From assembly GCF_001544875.2 (NCBI RefSeq), contig NZ_FCOA02000009.1:62001-126000 (forward strand): a DNA stretch of 64,000 nucleotides. The letters run 5' to 3'. Below the pieces are notes generated by a model. It was not told the DNA's origin. It ran no database searches and saw only the letters and a program-made list of their open reading frames with translations. Origin of the DNA: Caballeronia hypogeia (GTDB lineage Bacteria; Pseudomonadota; Gammaproteobacteria; Burkholderiales; Burkholderiaceae). Numbering within the stretch: position 1 is the stretch's first letter; every line of letters starts with the position of its first letter. This document shows, one piece after another, positions 7,708 to 16,322 of this stretch. Made by a program: the position numbers and the translations under genes.

Positions 7708-8673
7708 ATGTCCGCACTTACGCTCGCCGATGTCTACCGCGCCCGCCAGCGCATCGAAGGCCGCGCGCTCGTCACGCCGCTGGTTCATTCGCTGTCGCTT
7801 TCGCGAGTCGCCGGCGTGCCGGTGCATCTGAAGCTCGAAACGCTGCAACCCACGGGCAGCTTCAAGTTGCGCGGCGCGACCAATGCGCTCGCGCAGATCG
7901 CGGAGCAAGGATGCACGCGTGTCGTCACGGCATCGACGGGCAATCATGGCCGCGCGGTCGCGCATGCGGCGCGTGCGCTCGGCATCGAAGCGGCGGTGTG
8001 CATGTCATCGCTGGTGCCGAAGAACAAGGTCGACGCGGTTGCCTCGCTCGGAGCGCGCGTGGTCATCAGCGGCAAGAGCCAGGACGACGCGCAGAGCGAA
8101 GCGCAACGCCTCGTGCGCGAGGAAGGTTATGCATTCGTGCCGCCGTTCGACGATCCACGCGTGATCGCGGGACAAGCGACCATCGGTCTCGAGATACTCG
8201 AAGCGCTGCCGGATACGGCGAGCATCGTCGTGCCTTTGTCGGGCGGCGGGCTGTTCAGCGGCGTCGCGTTCGCGGCGAAGAGCATCCGGCCCGAAGTGAA
8301 GTTGGTTGGCGTATCGATGGAGCGCGGTGCCGCGATGCACGCGAGTCTCGCGGCGGGCAAGCCCGTGTTCGTCGATGAGCTCGAAACGCTCGCGGATTCG
8401 CTCGGCGGCGGCATCGGCCTCGAAAACCAGCATACGTTCACCATGACGCGCGATCTGATCGACGATGTCGTGCTGCTCGACGAAGTGTCGATCGCGCGAG
8501 GCATCGTGCATGCGTATCGCGAGGAACGGCTCGTCGTGGAAGGCGCGGCTGCGGTCGGCATGGCGGCGGTGCTCGATGGCGCGATTCCCGCGCGAAGCGG
8601 ACCTATCGTGATCGTCGTGAGCGGCAGCAACATCGATATCGAAACGCATCGTCGCCTGATCGGAGCGGCCTGA
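7708..8673 (+). CDS. eutB: Hydroxyectoine utilization dehydratase EutB
   Basis: A 321-residue fold-type-II PLP enzyme of the threonine dehydratase family. The PLP lysine is Lys53 in TGSFKLRGA. A Gly-rich phosphate loop reads PLSGGGLFSG, and TASTGNHGRAVA binds the substrate carboxylate. In ectoine clusters EutB acts with EutA and EutC to turn 5-hydroxyectoine into ectoine. The exact chemistry is not settled. It lies first in the eutB-C-D-E-doeX run with only 4 bp to eutC. The family assignment is firm; the role comes from context. Confidence 0.87.
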   Translation: MSALTLADVYRARQRIEGRALVTPLVHSLSLSRVAGVPVHLKLETLQPTGSFKLRGATNALAQIAEQGCTRVVTASTGNHGRAVAHAARALGIEAAVCMSSLVPKNKVDAVASLGARVVISGKSQDDAQSEAQRLVREEGYAFVPPFDDPRVIAGQATIGLEILEALPDTASIVVPLSGGGLFSGVAFAAKSIRPEVKLVGVSMERGAAMHASLAAGKPVFVDELETLADSLGGGIGLENQHTFTMTRDLIDDVVLLDEVSIARGIVHAYREERLVVEGAAAVGMAAVLDGAIPARSGPIVIVVSGSNIDIETHRRLIGAA

Positions 8674-8677
8674 CACC

Positions 8678-9682
8678 ATGACCAACATCGATAAATCCAC
8701 CGTGCTGCTCGGGCAGGCCCAACTGCGCCAGCTCGTGCCGCTCGACCTCGACGCGATCGAGCAGATCGAAGCCGCTTTCAACTCGCTCGCGACCGAAGCC
8801 GTCGCGATGCCGCCGATTCTGCGTCTCGACATTCCCGAGCACGCCGGCGAAGTCGACGTGAAAACCGCCTATCTGCCGCGCTTTTCCAGCTTCGCGATCA
8901 AGGTGAGCCCGGGCTTCTTCAACAATCCGTCGCTCGGACTGCCGAGCCTCAATGGCTTGATGCTGGTGCTCTCCGCGCACACGGGTCTGACCGAAGCCGT
9001 GTTGCTCGACAACGGTTATCTGACCGCCGTGCGCACCGCAGCGGCCGGCGCGGTGGCGGCGCGCTGGCTCGCGCGTGACGATGCGAAGCGCGTGGCGATC
9101 ATCGGCGCGGGCGAACAGGCACGTCTGCAACTGAAGGCCTTGCGCATGGTGCGCCCTATCGAGCACGTGACCGTGTGGGCGCGCGATTCCGCCAGCGCAA
9201 AGCGCTTTGCGCGCGACTGCGAAGACTTGCCGTGCGAGGTCGCGGACAGCGTCAGTCAGGCGCTCAGACATGCGGATATCGCCATCACGACGACGCCGAG
9301 CCGCGAGCCTTTGATCCACGCGCGCGACCTGCATCCCGGATTGCATATCACCGCGATGGGGTCCGACGCCGAGCACAAGAATGAGATCGCAGCGGATGTG
9401 TTTTCCCGGGCGCGCTATGTATGTGACCGCTTGCAACAGGTGCGCGTGCTGGGTGAGCTGCATCATGCGATCGAAGCGGGCGTGATCGATGCTGACGCAT
9501 CCTTTGCAGAACTGGGCCAGGTCATCGCGCAACAGGCGCCGGGGCGCACGAACGACGACGAAGTCACGCTGTGCGACCTGACCGGAACCGGCGCGCAGGA
9601 CACGGCGATCGCGACGCTTGCCATTCAGCGTGCGCGCGCGAGCCACGCAGGAACCATTTTCCACAACGATGTGACCGCTTGA
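8678..9682 (+). CDS. eutC: Ectoine utilization protein EutC (ornithine cyclodeaminase family)
   Basis: A 334-residue member of the ornithine cyclodeaminase/mu-crystallin family. It has the Rossmann NAD(P) segment VAIIGAGEQARLQLKAL at about 140-156, preceded by the family block YLTAVRTAAAGAVAARWLA. The best known members reduce cyclic imines or deaminate ornithine. In ectoine clusters this protein is linked to hydroxyectoine conversion. It starts 4 bp after eutB and ends 11 bp before eutD, so the operon is tight. Confidence 0.86.
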   Translation: MTNIDKSTVLLGQAQLRQLVPLDLDAIEQIEAAFNSLATEAVAMPPILRLDIPEHAGEVDVKTAYLPRFSSFAIKVSPGFFNNPSLGLPSLNGLMLVLSAHTGLTEAVLLDNGYLTAVRTAAAGAVAARWLARDDAKRVAIIGAGEQARLQLKALRMVRPIEHVTVWARDSASAKRFARDCEDLPCEVADSVSQALRHADIAITTTPSREPLIHARDLHPGLHITAMGSDAEHKNEIAADVFSRARYVCDRLQQVRVLGELHHAIEAGVIDADASFAELGQVIAQQAPGRTNDDEVTLCDLTGTGAQDTAIATLAIQRARASHAGTIFHNDVTA

Positions 9683-9693
9683 TAGAGGGGACG

Positions 9694-10911
9694 ATGTCCG
9701 AAATCACGCAACAACAGAAGGGCGAGGCGCCCGTGGTACGCCTGCCGTTCGAGCGCAGCGAGTACGATGCGCGCATCGCGAAGACGCGTCGCGCAATGGA
9801 AAGGGCGGGCATCGATCTCATGATCGTGACCGACCCGACCAACATGGCGTGGCTCACCGGCTACGACGGCTGGTCGTTCTACGTGCATCAGTGCGTGCTG
9901 CTCGCAATGGACGGCGAACCGGTCTGGTATGGGCGCGGGCAGGATGCGAACGGTGCGAAGCGCACGGTGTTCATGGAGCACGGCAATATCGTCGGGTATC
10001 CGGATCATTACGTGCAGTCGCAGGTGCGCCATCCGATGGATTACCTGTCCACCGAAGTGATCGTCGCGCATGGCTGGGATAAAAAGCGCATCGGCGTGGA
10101 GATGGATAACTACTACTTCAGCGCGAAGGCATATGGTTCGCTGACGCAGCATCTGCCGGACGCGAAGTTCGTCGACGCGACGGCGCTGGTCAACTGGCAG
10201 CGCGCGGTGAAGTCGGCGCGCGAGATCGAATACATGCGCGTGGCGGCGCGTATCGTCGAGAAGATGCATGCGCGCATTCTCGACAAGGTCGAGCCGGGCA
10301 TGAAGAAGAGCGACCTCGTCGCGCAAATCTATGAAGCGGGCATTACCGGCGTCGAAGGTCATGGCGGCGACTATCCGGCGATCGTACCGCTGCTCCCGAC
10401 CGGTTCCGATGCAGCAGCGCCACATCTCACGTGGGACGACTCGAAGTTCACGGCGAACGCGGGCACGTTCTTCGAGATCGCCGGATGTTTCAAGCGCTAT
10501 CACTGCCCGCTGTCGCGCACGGTTTATCTGGGCAAGCCGCCGCAGCATTTCATCGAAGGCGAGAAGGCGGTTGTCGAAGGCATCGAAGCGGGTCTTGCAA
10601 TGGCGAAGCCGGGCAACAAGACGGAGGACATTGCCAATGCCTTCTTCGCTGTGTTGCGCAAGTTCGGCATAGAGAAGGATAGCCGCTGTGGTTATCCGAT
10701 CGGCGCGAGTTATCCGCCGGACTGGGGCGAGCGCACGATGAGTCTGCGCCCCGGGGACAAGACCGTCCTCGAACCCGGCATGACGTTCCACTTCATGCCG
10801 GGCCTGTGGCTCGACGACTGGGGCCTCGAAATCACGGAGAGCATCCTGATTACCGATACCGGCGTCGAGACCTTCTGCAACACGCCTCGCAAATTGTTCG
10901 TGAAGGAGTAG
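9694..10911 (+). CDS. eutD: Ectoine hydrolase EutD (DoeA), M24-family
   Basis: A 405-residue protein with the creatinase/prolidase N-domain (VTDPTNMAWLTGYDGWSFYV, about 46-65) and an M24 pita-bread C-domain. The enzyme opens the ectoine ring to give N-alpha-acetyl-L-2,4-diaminobutyrate, with some of the gamma isomer. The C-domain reads HGGDYPAIVPLL, and later GMTFHFMPGLW and EITESILIT carry acidic residues. The ATG at 9694 has GAGGGG 4 bp upstream and is the first start after eutC ends. An upstream in-frame extension would sit inside eutC and is rejected. It ends 4 bp before eutE. Confidence 0.9.
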   Translation: MSEITQQQKGEAPVVRLPFERSEYDARIAKTRRAMERAGIDLMIVTDPTNMAWLTGYDGWSFYVHQCVLLAMDGEPVWYGRGQDANGAKRTVFMEHGNIVGYPDHYVQSQVRHPMDYLSTEVIVAHGWDKKRIGVEMDNYYFSAKAYGSLTQHLPDAKFVDATALVNWQRAVKSAREIEYMRVAARIVEKMHARILDKVEPGMKKSDLVAQIYEAGITGVEGHGGDYPAIVPLLPTGSDAAAPHLTWDDSKFTANAGTFFEIAGCFKRYHCPLSRTVYLGKPPQHFIEGEKAVVEGIEAGLAMAKPGNKTEDIANAFFAVLRKFGIEKDSRCGYPIGASYPPDWGERTMSLRPGDKTVLEPGMTFHFMPGLWLDDWGLEITESILITDTGVETFCNTPRKLFVKE

Positions 10912-10915
10912 CACG

Positions 10916-11941
10916 ATGCGCGCGTCACCGATCAGCCCGACTGTCGATTTCGATGCAGAGGGCGTTCAGCACGGCTTCCTGAAGCTGCCGTACTCGCGCA
11001 ACGATTCCGCGTGGGGCGCCGTGATGATTCCGATCACCGTGATCAAGCGCGGCGTCGGCCCGACCGCGCTGCTCACGGGCGGCAATCATGGCGACGAATA
11101 CGAAGGGCCGATCGCGCTGGCGAAGCTCGCATCGACGCTTGAAGCAGAGGACGTGAACGGCCGCGTCATCATCGTGCCATTCATGAACTATCCGGCGTTT
11201 CGCGCGGGCACACGCACATCGCCGATCGATGCGGGCAATCTGAACCGCAGCTTTCCTGGCAGGGCGGACGGTACGGTAACGGAAAAGATCGCGGATTATT
11301 TTCAGCGTCATCTGTTGCCGCTCGCGGATTACGTGCTCGATATTCACGCGGGTGGCCGCACGCTCGACTTCCTGCCATTCGCCGCCATCCATGTGCTGAA
11401 CGATGCGACGCAACAGGCGCGTTGCGAAGCGGCGATGCGCGCCTTCGGCGCGCCGTATTCGATGCGCATGCTGGAGCTCGACAGCATCGGTCTATACGAC
11501 AGCGCGGCGGAGGAAGCGGGCAAGGTATTCGTGTCGACCGAACTCGGCGGAGGAGGTTCATCGACGGCTAAGAGCGTTGCCGTCGCGGAGCGCGGCGTGC
11601 ATGGCTTTCTCGCTTATGCGGGCATCATCGAGAAGCCGAAGGCGCAGGGCGAAGCGCGCACGACGACCCTGCTCGATATGCCCGATGGTTCGTGCTACAC
11701 GACGAGCGAGCACTCGGGTTTGCTTGAGATGTGCCGCGATCTCGGCGACATGATAAAGAAAGGCGATGTGCTCGCGCGTGTCCACGATATCGGCCGCACA
11801 GGTGGTGCGCCGTTCGAATATCGGGCGAAGCGTGATGGACTGCTCGCGGCGCGGCATTTTCCGGGCCTCGTGCAGACGGGCGATACGGTTGCGGTGGTAG
11901 CGGATATCGTCGAACGCAACATTGCTGTGAGCGTGATGTGA
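10916..11941 (+). CDS. eutE: N-alpha-acetyl-L-2,4-diaminobutyrate deacetylase EutE (DoeB)
   Basis: A 341-residue zinc deacylase of the AstE/AspA family. His58 and Glu61 in GGNHGDEYEG and His144 in LDIHAGG form the expected zinc site. The enzyme removes the acetyl group from the EutD product to give L-2,4-diaminobutyrate. It overlaps the next gene by 4 bp, so doeX is translationally coupled. The order eutD-eutE-asnC/lrp regulator is the same as in described ectoine loci. Confidence 0.9.
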   Translation: MRASPISPTVDFDAEGVQHGFLKLPYSRNDSAWGAVMIPITVIKRGVGPTALLTGGNHGDEYEGPIALAKLASTLEAEDVNGRVIIVPFMNYPAFRAGTRTSPIDAGNLNRSFPGRADGTVTEKIADYFQRHLLPLADYVLDIHAGGRTLDFLPFAAIHVLNDATQQARCEAAMRAFGAPYSMRMLELDSIGLYDSAAEEAGKVFVSTELGGGGSSTAKSVAVAERGVHGFLAYAGIIEKPKAQGEARTTTLLDMPDGSCYTTSEHSGLLEMCRDLGDMIKKGDVLARVHDIGRTGGAPFEYRAKRDGLLAARHFPGLVQTGDTVAVVADIVERNIAVSVM

Positions 11942-12417
11942 TCAAGCTCGACCGCTACGATCTGGCCATTCTGCGCATTCTTGCGCGGGACGGCCGCATT
12001 ACAAAATCGCGTCTCGCGGAAGAGGTCAACCTGTCGATCTCGCCGGCTTGGGAGCGCGTGAAGAAACTCGAAGATTGCGGGCTCATCAAGGGCTATCGCG
12101 CGGATGTCGACTGGGCGGCTGCTTTCAAGGGCAGCCGTATCGTCGTTGAGGTGACGCTTTCGCGTCATACCGCGGCGGATATGCGGCGCTTTGAGGAGCG
12201 TGTCGCGGCGGCTTCCGAAATCGTGCAGTGTTATGCCACCGGCGGTGGCGTGGATTATGTGCTGCATGTCGTGTCGCGGGATATCGATCACTATCAGCGG
12301 TTCATTGATTCGTTGCTCGTCGAGGAATTGGCGATCGAGCGGTACTTCACTTATATCGTGACCAAGGTCGTCAAGAATGTTGAAGGGCCGCCGGAGTGGG
12401 TCGATGATTCGGATTAA
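11938..12417 (+). CDS. doeX: Lrp/AsnC-family regulator DoeX
   Basis: A 159-residue Lrp/AsnC regulator. An N-terminal helix-turn-helix (about 5-50, RYDLAILRILARDGRITKSR) is followed by a RAM ligand-binding domain ending near residue 150. The start is a GTG at 11938 that overlaps the eutE stop. In ectoine degraders this regulator helps control the doe/eut genes and probably senses diaminobutyrate-type amino acids. It ends the eut transcript. A small hairpin and the doeC promoter follow. Confidence 0.85.
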   Translation: MIKLDRYDLAILRILARDGRITKSRLAEEVNLSISPAWERVKKLEDCGLIKGYRADVDWAAAFKGSRIVVEVTLSRHTAADMRRFEERVAAASEIVQCYATGGGVDYVLHVVSRDIDHYQRFIDSLLVEELAIERYFTYIVTKVVKNVEGPPEWVDDSD

Positions 12418-12423
12418 ATTGTT

Positions 12424-12437
12424 GTCGCCGGGGCGAC
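12424..12437. terminator. Short hairpin after doeX
   Basis: GTCGCC pairs with GGCGAC around a GG centre, 6 bp after the doeX stop. An A-rich stretch follows rather than a T tract. It could weakly end the eut transcript or stabilise its 3' end. The evidence is position and pairing only. Confidence 0.25.
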
Positions 12438-12516
12438 GAAAATAATCGAACTCCACAGCGAGCCAAACAGAAAAAACACCAAGCACCGCAGTCAATAACA
12501 AAAAACTCCAGGACCT

Positions 12517-12542
12517 CGGTACCTTTAAAGTGAACGGTATCG
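12517..12542. promoter_or_regulatory. Imperfect dyad in the doeC promoter region
   Basis: CGGTACC (12517-12523) and GGTATCG (12536-12542) are inverted copies with 6 of 7 matches and a 12-bp spacer, in the 180-bp gap between doeX and doeC. Lrp-type regulators bind such loose dyads, so DoeX is a possible ligand. The TAGGACAAT motif seen before eutB is absent here, which suggests that doeCD is controlled differently. Confidence 0.22.
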
Positions 12543-12597
12543 GATCAACGTAAATCGCCCAGCCCCCAGGGCGAGTCCAATGCGTAAGGAGACATCC

Positions 12598-14076
12598 ATG
12601 CTTCTCGGTCATCCCGTTCTGTTCAAATCGCTTTGCTATGTCGACGGCCGCTGGGTTCACAGCGACAGCGCCGCGTCCATCGCGGTAACGAATCCAGCAG
12701 ATCAGAAAGTTATCGGCCATGTGCCGATGCTCGACAAAGCGCAAATTGCCGGCGCAATCGACGCCGCCGACCGCGCGTTCCAGTCCTGGCGCTGGATGCC
12801 GCAGCAAAAGCGCAGCGCACTGCTGCTGCGCTGGCACGAACTCATCATGCGTCACCTGTCCGACCTCGCGGGCATTCTGTCGCTCGAACAAGGCAAGCCG
12901 CTCGCCGAATCCAAAGGCGAGATCGCCTATGCCGCAAGCTTCGTCGAATGGTTCGCGAATGAAGCGAAGCGTCTGACAGGACGCACCATTCCTACGCATA
13001 TCGATGGCGCACATCTCGGTACCGTGATGGAACCCGTGGGCGTCGCCGCGCTCATTACGCCGTGGAATTTTCCGGTCGCGATGATCACGCGCAAAGCCGC
13101 GGCCGCAGTCGCCGCCGGGTGCACGGTCGTCGTCAAGCCGGCGCACGAAACGCCATTCTCCGCGATTGCTCTCGCACAACTCGCCGAGGAAGCAGGCTTC
13201 CCGCAGGGCGTGTTCAATGTCGTCATTGGTGAACCGCAAATGGCGATGCAAACGCTCGTCAGCGATACGCGCGTACGCGCCGTCAGCTTCACGGGCTCGA
13301 CGCGCGTCGGCCGCCTGGTCGCGCAAACGGCAGCGCAGGCGGGCATCAAGAAGCTCGCGCTCGAACTCGGCGGCAATGCACCCTTCATCGTCACGGAAGA
13401 CGCGGATCTGGAACATGCCGTGCGCGTCGCAGTGGGCGCCAAGTTTCAAACGTCGGGACAGGACTGCTGCGCTGCAAACCGCATTCTGGTCGCGCGTCCG
13501 CTGTATGAACAATTCGTCGAACGTTATACGGAAGCGGTGAAGGCACTCAAAGTGGGCAACGCTTTCGAAGCGAATGTCGATATCGGTCCGCTCATGCATC
13601 AGGCCGCATTCGATTCGACCGTCGCACGCGTGGACGATGCGAAAGCGCAGGGTGCGCGCGTGACCGTAGGCGGAAGGCCGCACGCGCTCGGCGGCTGGTT
13701 TTATGAACCGACGGTCGTTGCCGATGCCAAACCCGGCATGCGTATCTACGACGAAGAGAACTTCGCGCCGATCTCCGCGATTTCCCCGTTCGATACGCTC
13801 GATGAAGCCGTCACGCGCGCCAACGACACGGAATACGGCCTCGCCGCCTACATCTGCGCGACGCGCATGGACACGATCTTCCAGCTCGTGCGACGCCTCG
13901 ACTTCGCGATGGTGTCGGTCAACGGCGTGAAATTCACCGGCGCGCCGATTCCGTTCGGCGGCGTGAAAGCCTCGGGTCTCGGCCGCGAGGGCGGCGCGGA
14001 AGGCTTCGAGCCCTTCGTCGAAACCAAATACTTTTGCCTAGGCAATCTCGGCCTGCCGCTCACGAGCGCGGCCTGA
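12598..14076 (+). CDS. doeC: Aspartate-semialdehyde dehydrogenase DoeC (SSADH family)
   Basis: A 492-residue NAD(P)-dependent aldehyde dehydrogenase of the succinate-semialdehyde family. It has TPWNFPVAMITRK (substrate/cofactor entry), FTGSTRVGR, the general-base Glu in LELGGNAPFIV and the catalytic Cys290 in TSGQDCCAANR. In this locus it should oxidise L-aspartate-beta-semialdehyde to aspartate, the last step of ectoine breakdown. The ATG at 12598 has AAGGAGA 5 bp upstream. An in-frame ATG 18 bp earlier has no such site. It is followed 48 bp later by doeD. Confidence 0.87.
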   Translation: MLLGHPVLFKSLCYVDGRWVHSDSAASIAVTNPADQKVIGHVPMLDKAQIAGAIDAADRAFQSWRWMPQQKRSALLLRWHELIMRHLSDLAGILSLEQGKPLAESKGEIAYAASFVEWFANEAKRLTGRTIPTHIDGAHLGTVMEPVGVAALITPWNFPVAMITRKAAAAVAAGCTVVVKPAHETPFSAIALAQLAEEAGFPQGVFNVVIGEPQMAMQTLVSDTRVRAVSFTGSTRVGRLVAQTAAQAGIKKLALELGGNAPFIVTEDADLEHAVRVAVGAKFQTSGQDCCAANRILVARPLYEQFVERYTEAVKALKVGNAFEANVDIGPLMHQAAFDSTVARVDDAKAQGARVTVGGRPHALGGWFYEPTVVADAKPGMRIYDEENFAPISAISPFDTLDEAVTRANDTEYGLAAYICATRMDTIFQLVRRLDFAMVSVNGVKFTGAPIPFGGVKASGLGREGGAEGFEPFVETKYFCLGNLGLPLTSAA

Positions 14077-14124
14077 AAGAATCATCCTCAAAGACACGCA
14101 CTACCGGATATCAAGGAGAAGCAC

Positions 14125-15543
14125 ATGACCCAGCAGAATCAATCGCTCGAGCAACTGTTTGCCGAAGATCGCGCTCACTTCATGCACCCGTCCACGCACG
14201 CGCACGATCACGCAAGCGGCGCGCTGCCCGGCAAGATCGTCACGGGCGCGAAGGGCATTCGCATTCAGGATCATCAAGGCAAAAGCTATATCGACGCATT
14301 CGCGGGCCTCTATTGCGTGAACATCGGCTATGGCCGCACCGAAGTGGCCGAAGCGATCTATGAGCAGGCGAAGAAGCTCGCGTATTACCACACCTATGTC
14401 GGTCACTCGACCGACACGATCATCGAGCTGTCGTCGCGCATCATCGACTGGTCGCCGGAAGGCATGAAGAAGGTGTACTACGGCATGTCAGGTTCGGACG
14501 CCAACGAAACGCAGATCAAGATCGTCTGGTACTACAACAACGTGCTGGGCCGTCCGAACAAGAAGAAGATCATCTCGCGCGAACGCGGTTATCACGGCTC
14601 GGGCATCGTGACTGGCAGCCTCACGGGACTGCCGAGTTTCCATCAGAACTTCGACCTGCCGATCGAGCGCGTGATGCACACCGTTTGCCCGCACTGGTAT
14701 CGCAAGGCGCCGGCCGGCATGAGCGAAACGCAGTTCACCGCCTATTGCGTGGAAGAGCTCGAAAAGCTGATCGCGAAGGAAGGCGCCGATACCATCGCCG
14801 CATTCATCGCCGAGCCGGTGATGGGCACGGGCGGCATCATCGCGCCGCCGCAAGGCTACTGGGAAGCCATCCAGGACGTGCTGAAGAAGCACGACATCCT
14901 GTTGATCTCAGATGAAGTCGTGTGCGGCTTTGGCCGTCTCGGCTCGAAGATGGGCGCGCAGCACTTCGGCATCAAGCCCGACCTCATCACGGTCGCGAAG
15001 GGCCTGACGAGCGCGTATGCGCCGCTCTCGGGCGTGATCGTCGGCGAGAAGGTGTGGGACGTCATCGATCGCGGCTCGCAAGAGCACGGCCCGATGGGCC
15101 ATGGCTGGACCTATTCGGGACACCCGATCTGTGCGGCCGCGGCGCTCGCGAACCTCGACATTCTCGAGCGCGAGAACCTCACGCAGAATGCCGCCGATGT
15201 CGGTGCGTACTTGCAGCAGCAGTTGCACACCGCTTTCGATGCGCATCCGCTCGTCGGCGAAGTGCGCGGCGCGGGCATGCTCGCGGCGCTCGAATTCATG
15301 GCCGACAAGGACGAGCGCAAGCCGTTCGACGCGGCGCTCAAGGTCGGGCCGAAGGTGTCGGCGGCGGCGCTGGAGCGTGGCGTGATCGCGCGCGCGATGC
15401 CGCATGGCGATATCCTCGGTTTCGCACCGCCGCTCGTGACGACGCGCGCCGAAGCCGACGAGATTGTCGGCATCGTGAAACAGGCGGTCGATGCGGTGGC
15501 GAACGAAGTTATCGGCTCCGCACTTTCGACGCAAGCCGTCTGA
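14125..15543 (+). CDS. doeD: L-2,4-diaminobutyrate transaminase DoeD
   Basis: A 472-residue class-III aminotransferase. It has GMSGSDANETQIKI for the PLP phosphate, LISDEVVCGFGRLG with the ring-stacking Asp, and Lys292 in TVAKGLTSAYAPLSG. It is expected to transfer the gamma-amino group of diaminobutyrate to give aspartate-semialdehyde, the substrate of DoeC. AAGGAG lies 6 bp before the start. A strong terminator follows the gene, which marks the end of the ectoine region. Confidence 0.88.
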   Translation: MTQQNQSLEQLFAEDRAHFMHPSTHAHDHASGALPGKIVTGAKGIRIQDHQGKSYIDAFAGLYCVNIGYGRTEVAEAIYEQAKKLAYYHTYVGHSTDTIIELSSRIIDWSPEGMKKVYYGMSGSDANETQIKIVWYYNNVLGRPNKKKIISRERGYHGSGIVTGSLTGLPSFHQNFDLPIERVMHTVCPHWYRKAPAGMSETQFTAYCVEELEKLIAKEGADTIAAFIAEPVMGTGGIIAPPQGYWEAIQDVLKKHDILLISDEVVCGFGRLGSKMGAQHFGIKPDLITVAKGLTSAYAPLSGVIVGEKVWDVIDRGSQEHGPMGHGWTYSGHPICAAAALANLDILERENLTQNAADVGAYLQQQLHTAFDAHPLVGEVRGAGMLAALEFMADKDERKPFDAALKVGPKVSAAALERGVIARAMPHGDILGFAPPLVTTRAEADEIVGIVKQAVDAVANEVIGSALSTQAV

Positions 15544-15570
15544 TTTTCTCGCGGCAGCAAGCAGCAGCCG

Positions 15571-15598
15571 AGGCCCGCGCAAATGCGCGGGCCTTTTT
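15571..15598 (+). terminator. Intrinsic terminator after doeD
   Basis: A perfect 10-bp stem (AGGCCCGCGC / GCGCGGGCCT) with an AAAT loop is followed by a run of T. It lies 27 bp after the doeD stop. Confidence 0.9.
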
Positions 15599-15674
15599 AA
15601 TTTTTCATGTTGGCGACTCACTGGAATGCGAGTTGCTCTTCCATGTTCGATGCACGAACGAAAGGAGACTCAAG

Positions 15675-16001
15675 ATGAGCGACAGCCAGCAGGAAACGGA
15701 AAGCACCGACAAGCCACTGGGCGATGCGGGCAGTGGCGCGAGCGGCGGCGGTTCGATAGGCAACACGCCGGGGCCTGGGTCCGCTACGGGCGGCGATCCC
15801 AGGCAGGGCGTGCGCAGGCCCAATGCCGCAGAGATAGAGCCCGAGAACAGGCGTCTGGACCAGCATCCGCATCAGACGGCGGAGGTGCCTTATGGCTCGG
15901 GAAATGAACCTGCGATTGCCGGCAAGGGCGGACTCGATGCCCAGAACGCGGATCTTCCCGATCCTGCGAAAAAACACACCGACCCACTGCGCCGAGACTG
16001 A
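15675..16001 (+). CDS. Small hydrophilic Gly/Pro-rich protein
   Basis: A 108-residue, strongly hydrophilic and probably disordered protein rich in Gly, Ser, Asp, Pro and Gln (GDAGSGASGGGSIG, then PGPGSATGGDPRQG). There is no membrane segment or signal. AAAGGAG lies 7 bp before the ATG, which supports expression. I do not recognise a named domain. Such proteins are common near stress genes in Burkholderiaceae, but no function is proposed. Confidence 0.6.
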   Translation: MSDSQQETESTDKPLGDAGSGASGGGSIGNTPGPGSATGGDPRQGVRRPNAAEIEPENRRLDQHPHQTAEVPYGSGNEPAIAGKGGLDAQNADLPDPAKKHTDPLRRD

Positions 16002-16039
16002 GATAACTTCTGACGATAACTTCGTCGCTCTGGAAAACA

Positions 16040-16064
16040 AAACGGCCACTCATCGTGGCCGTTT
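16040..16064. terminator. Bidirectional terminator between convergent small genes
   Basis: AAACGGCCAC (16040-16049) pairs with GTGGCCGTTT (16055-16064) around a 5-base loop. It lies between the Gly-rich protein gene on the plus strand and pqqA on the minus strand. T-rich sequence follows in both directions, so it can serve both genes. Confidence 0.75.
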
Positions 16065-16084
16065 CGCTCTTACCGTATTGCCGA

Positions 16085-16159
16085 TCAGCGCGTCGCGATA
16101 TACATGGTGATTTCAAAGCCGAAGCGCATATCGGTGAAACTGGGTGTTTCCCACTTCAT
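16085..16159 (-). CDS. pqqA: PQQ precursor peptide PqqA (orphan copy)
   Basis: A 24-residue peptide with the PqqA layout. It begins MKWETPSFTDMRFGF, and Glu16 and Tyr20 are spaced as E-x3-Y, the pair that PqqE cross-links to build pyrroloquinoline quinone. It ends in Tyr-Ile-Ala-Thr-Arg. An ideal ribosome site (AGGAGG) lies 5 bp before the ATG at 16159. No pqqB, C, D or E follows; a terminator does. It is therefore a free-standing precursor gene that would rely on pqq enzymes encoded elsewhere. The short length leaves some room for chance, but the motif and ribosome site together make it convincing. Confidence 0.85.
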   Translation of the reverse strand: MKWETPSFTDMRFGFEITMYIATR

Positions 16160-16322
16160 AGAGCCTCCTTTGCGATGACTGGCCAGACGGATGTCGGACC
16201 GTTGCGCGGTCGATTGCTACCAGGCGCCGTGCAAAGCCGCGCACCCCATTCGACGCATTTCAATGCTACGCGACTTTAAGTGGATCACGATTGGAAATCG
16301 CTTGGTCGTCCATTTAATTTAT

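Noticed and set aside
11695..13683. Minus-strand open frame of about 660 codons
   Set aside because: It is antisense to eutE, doeX and doeC, and no domain is visible.
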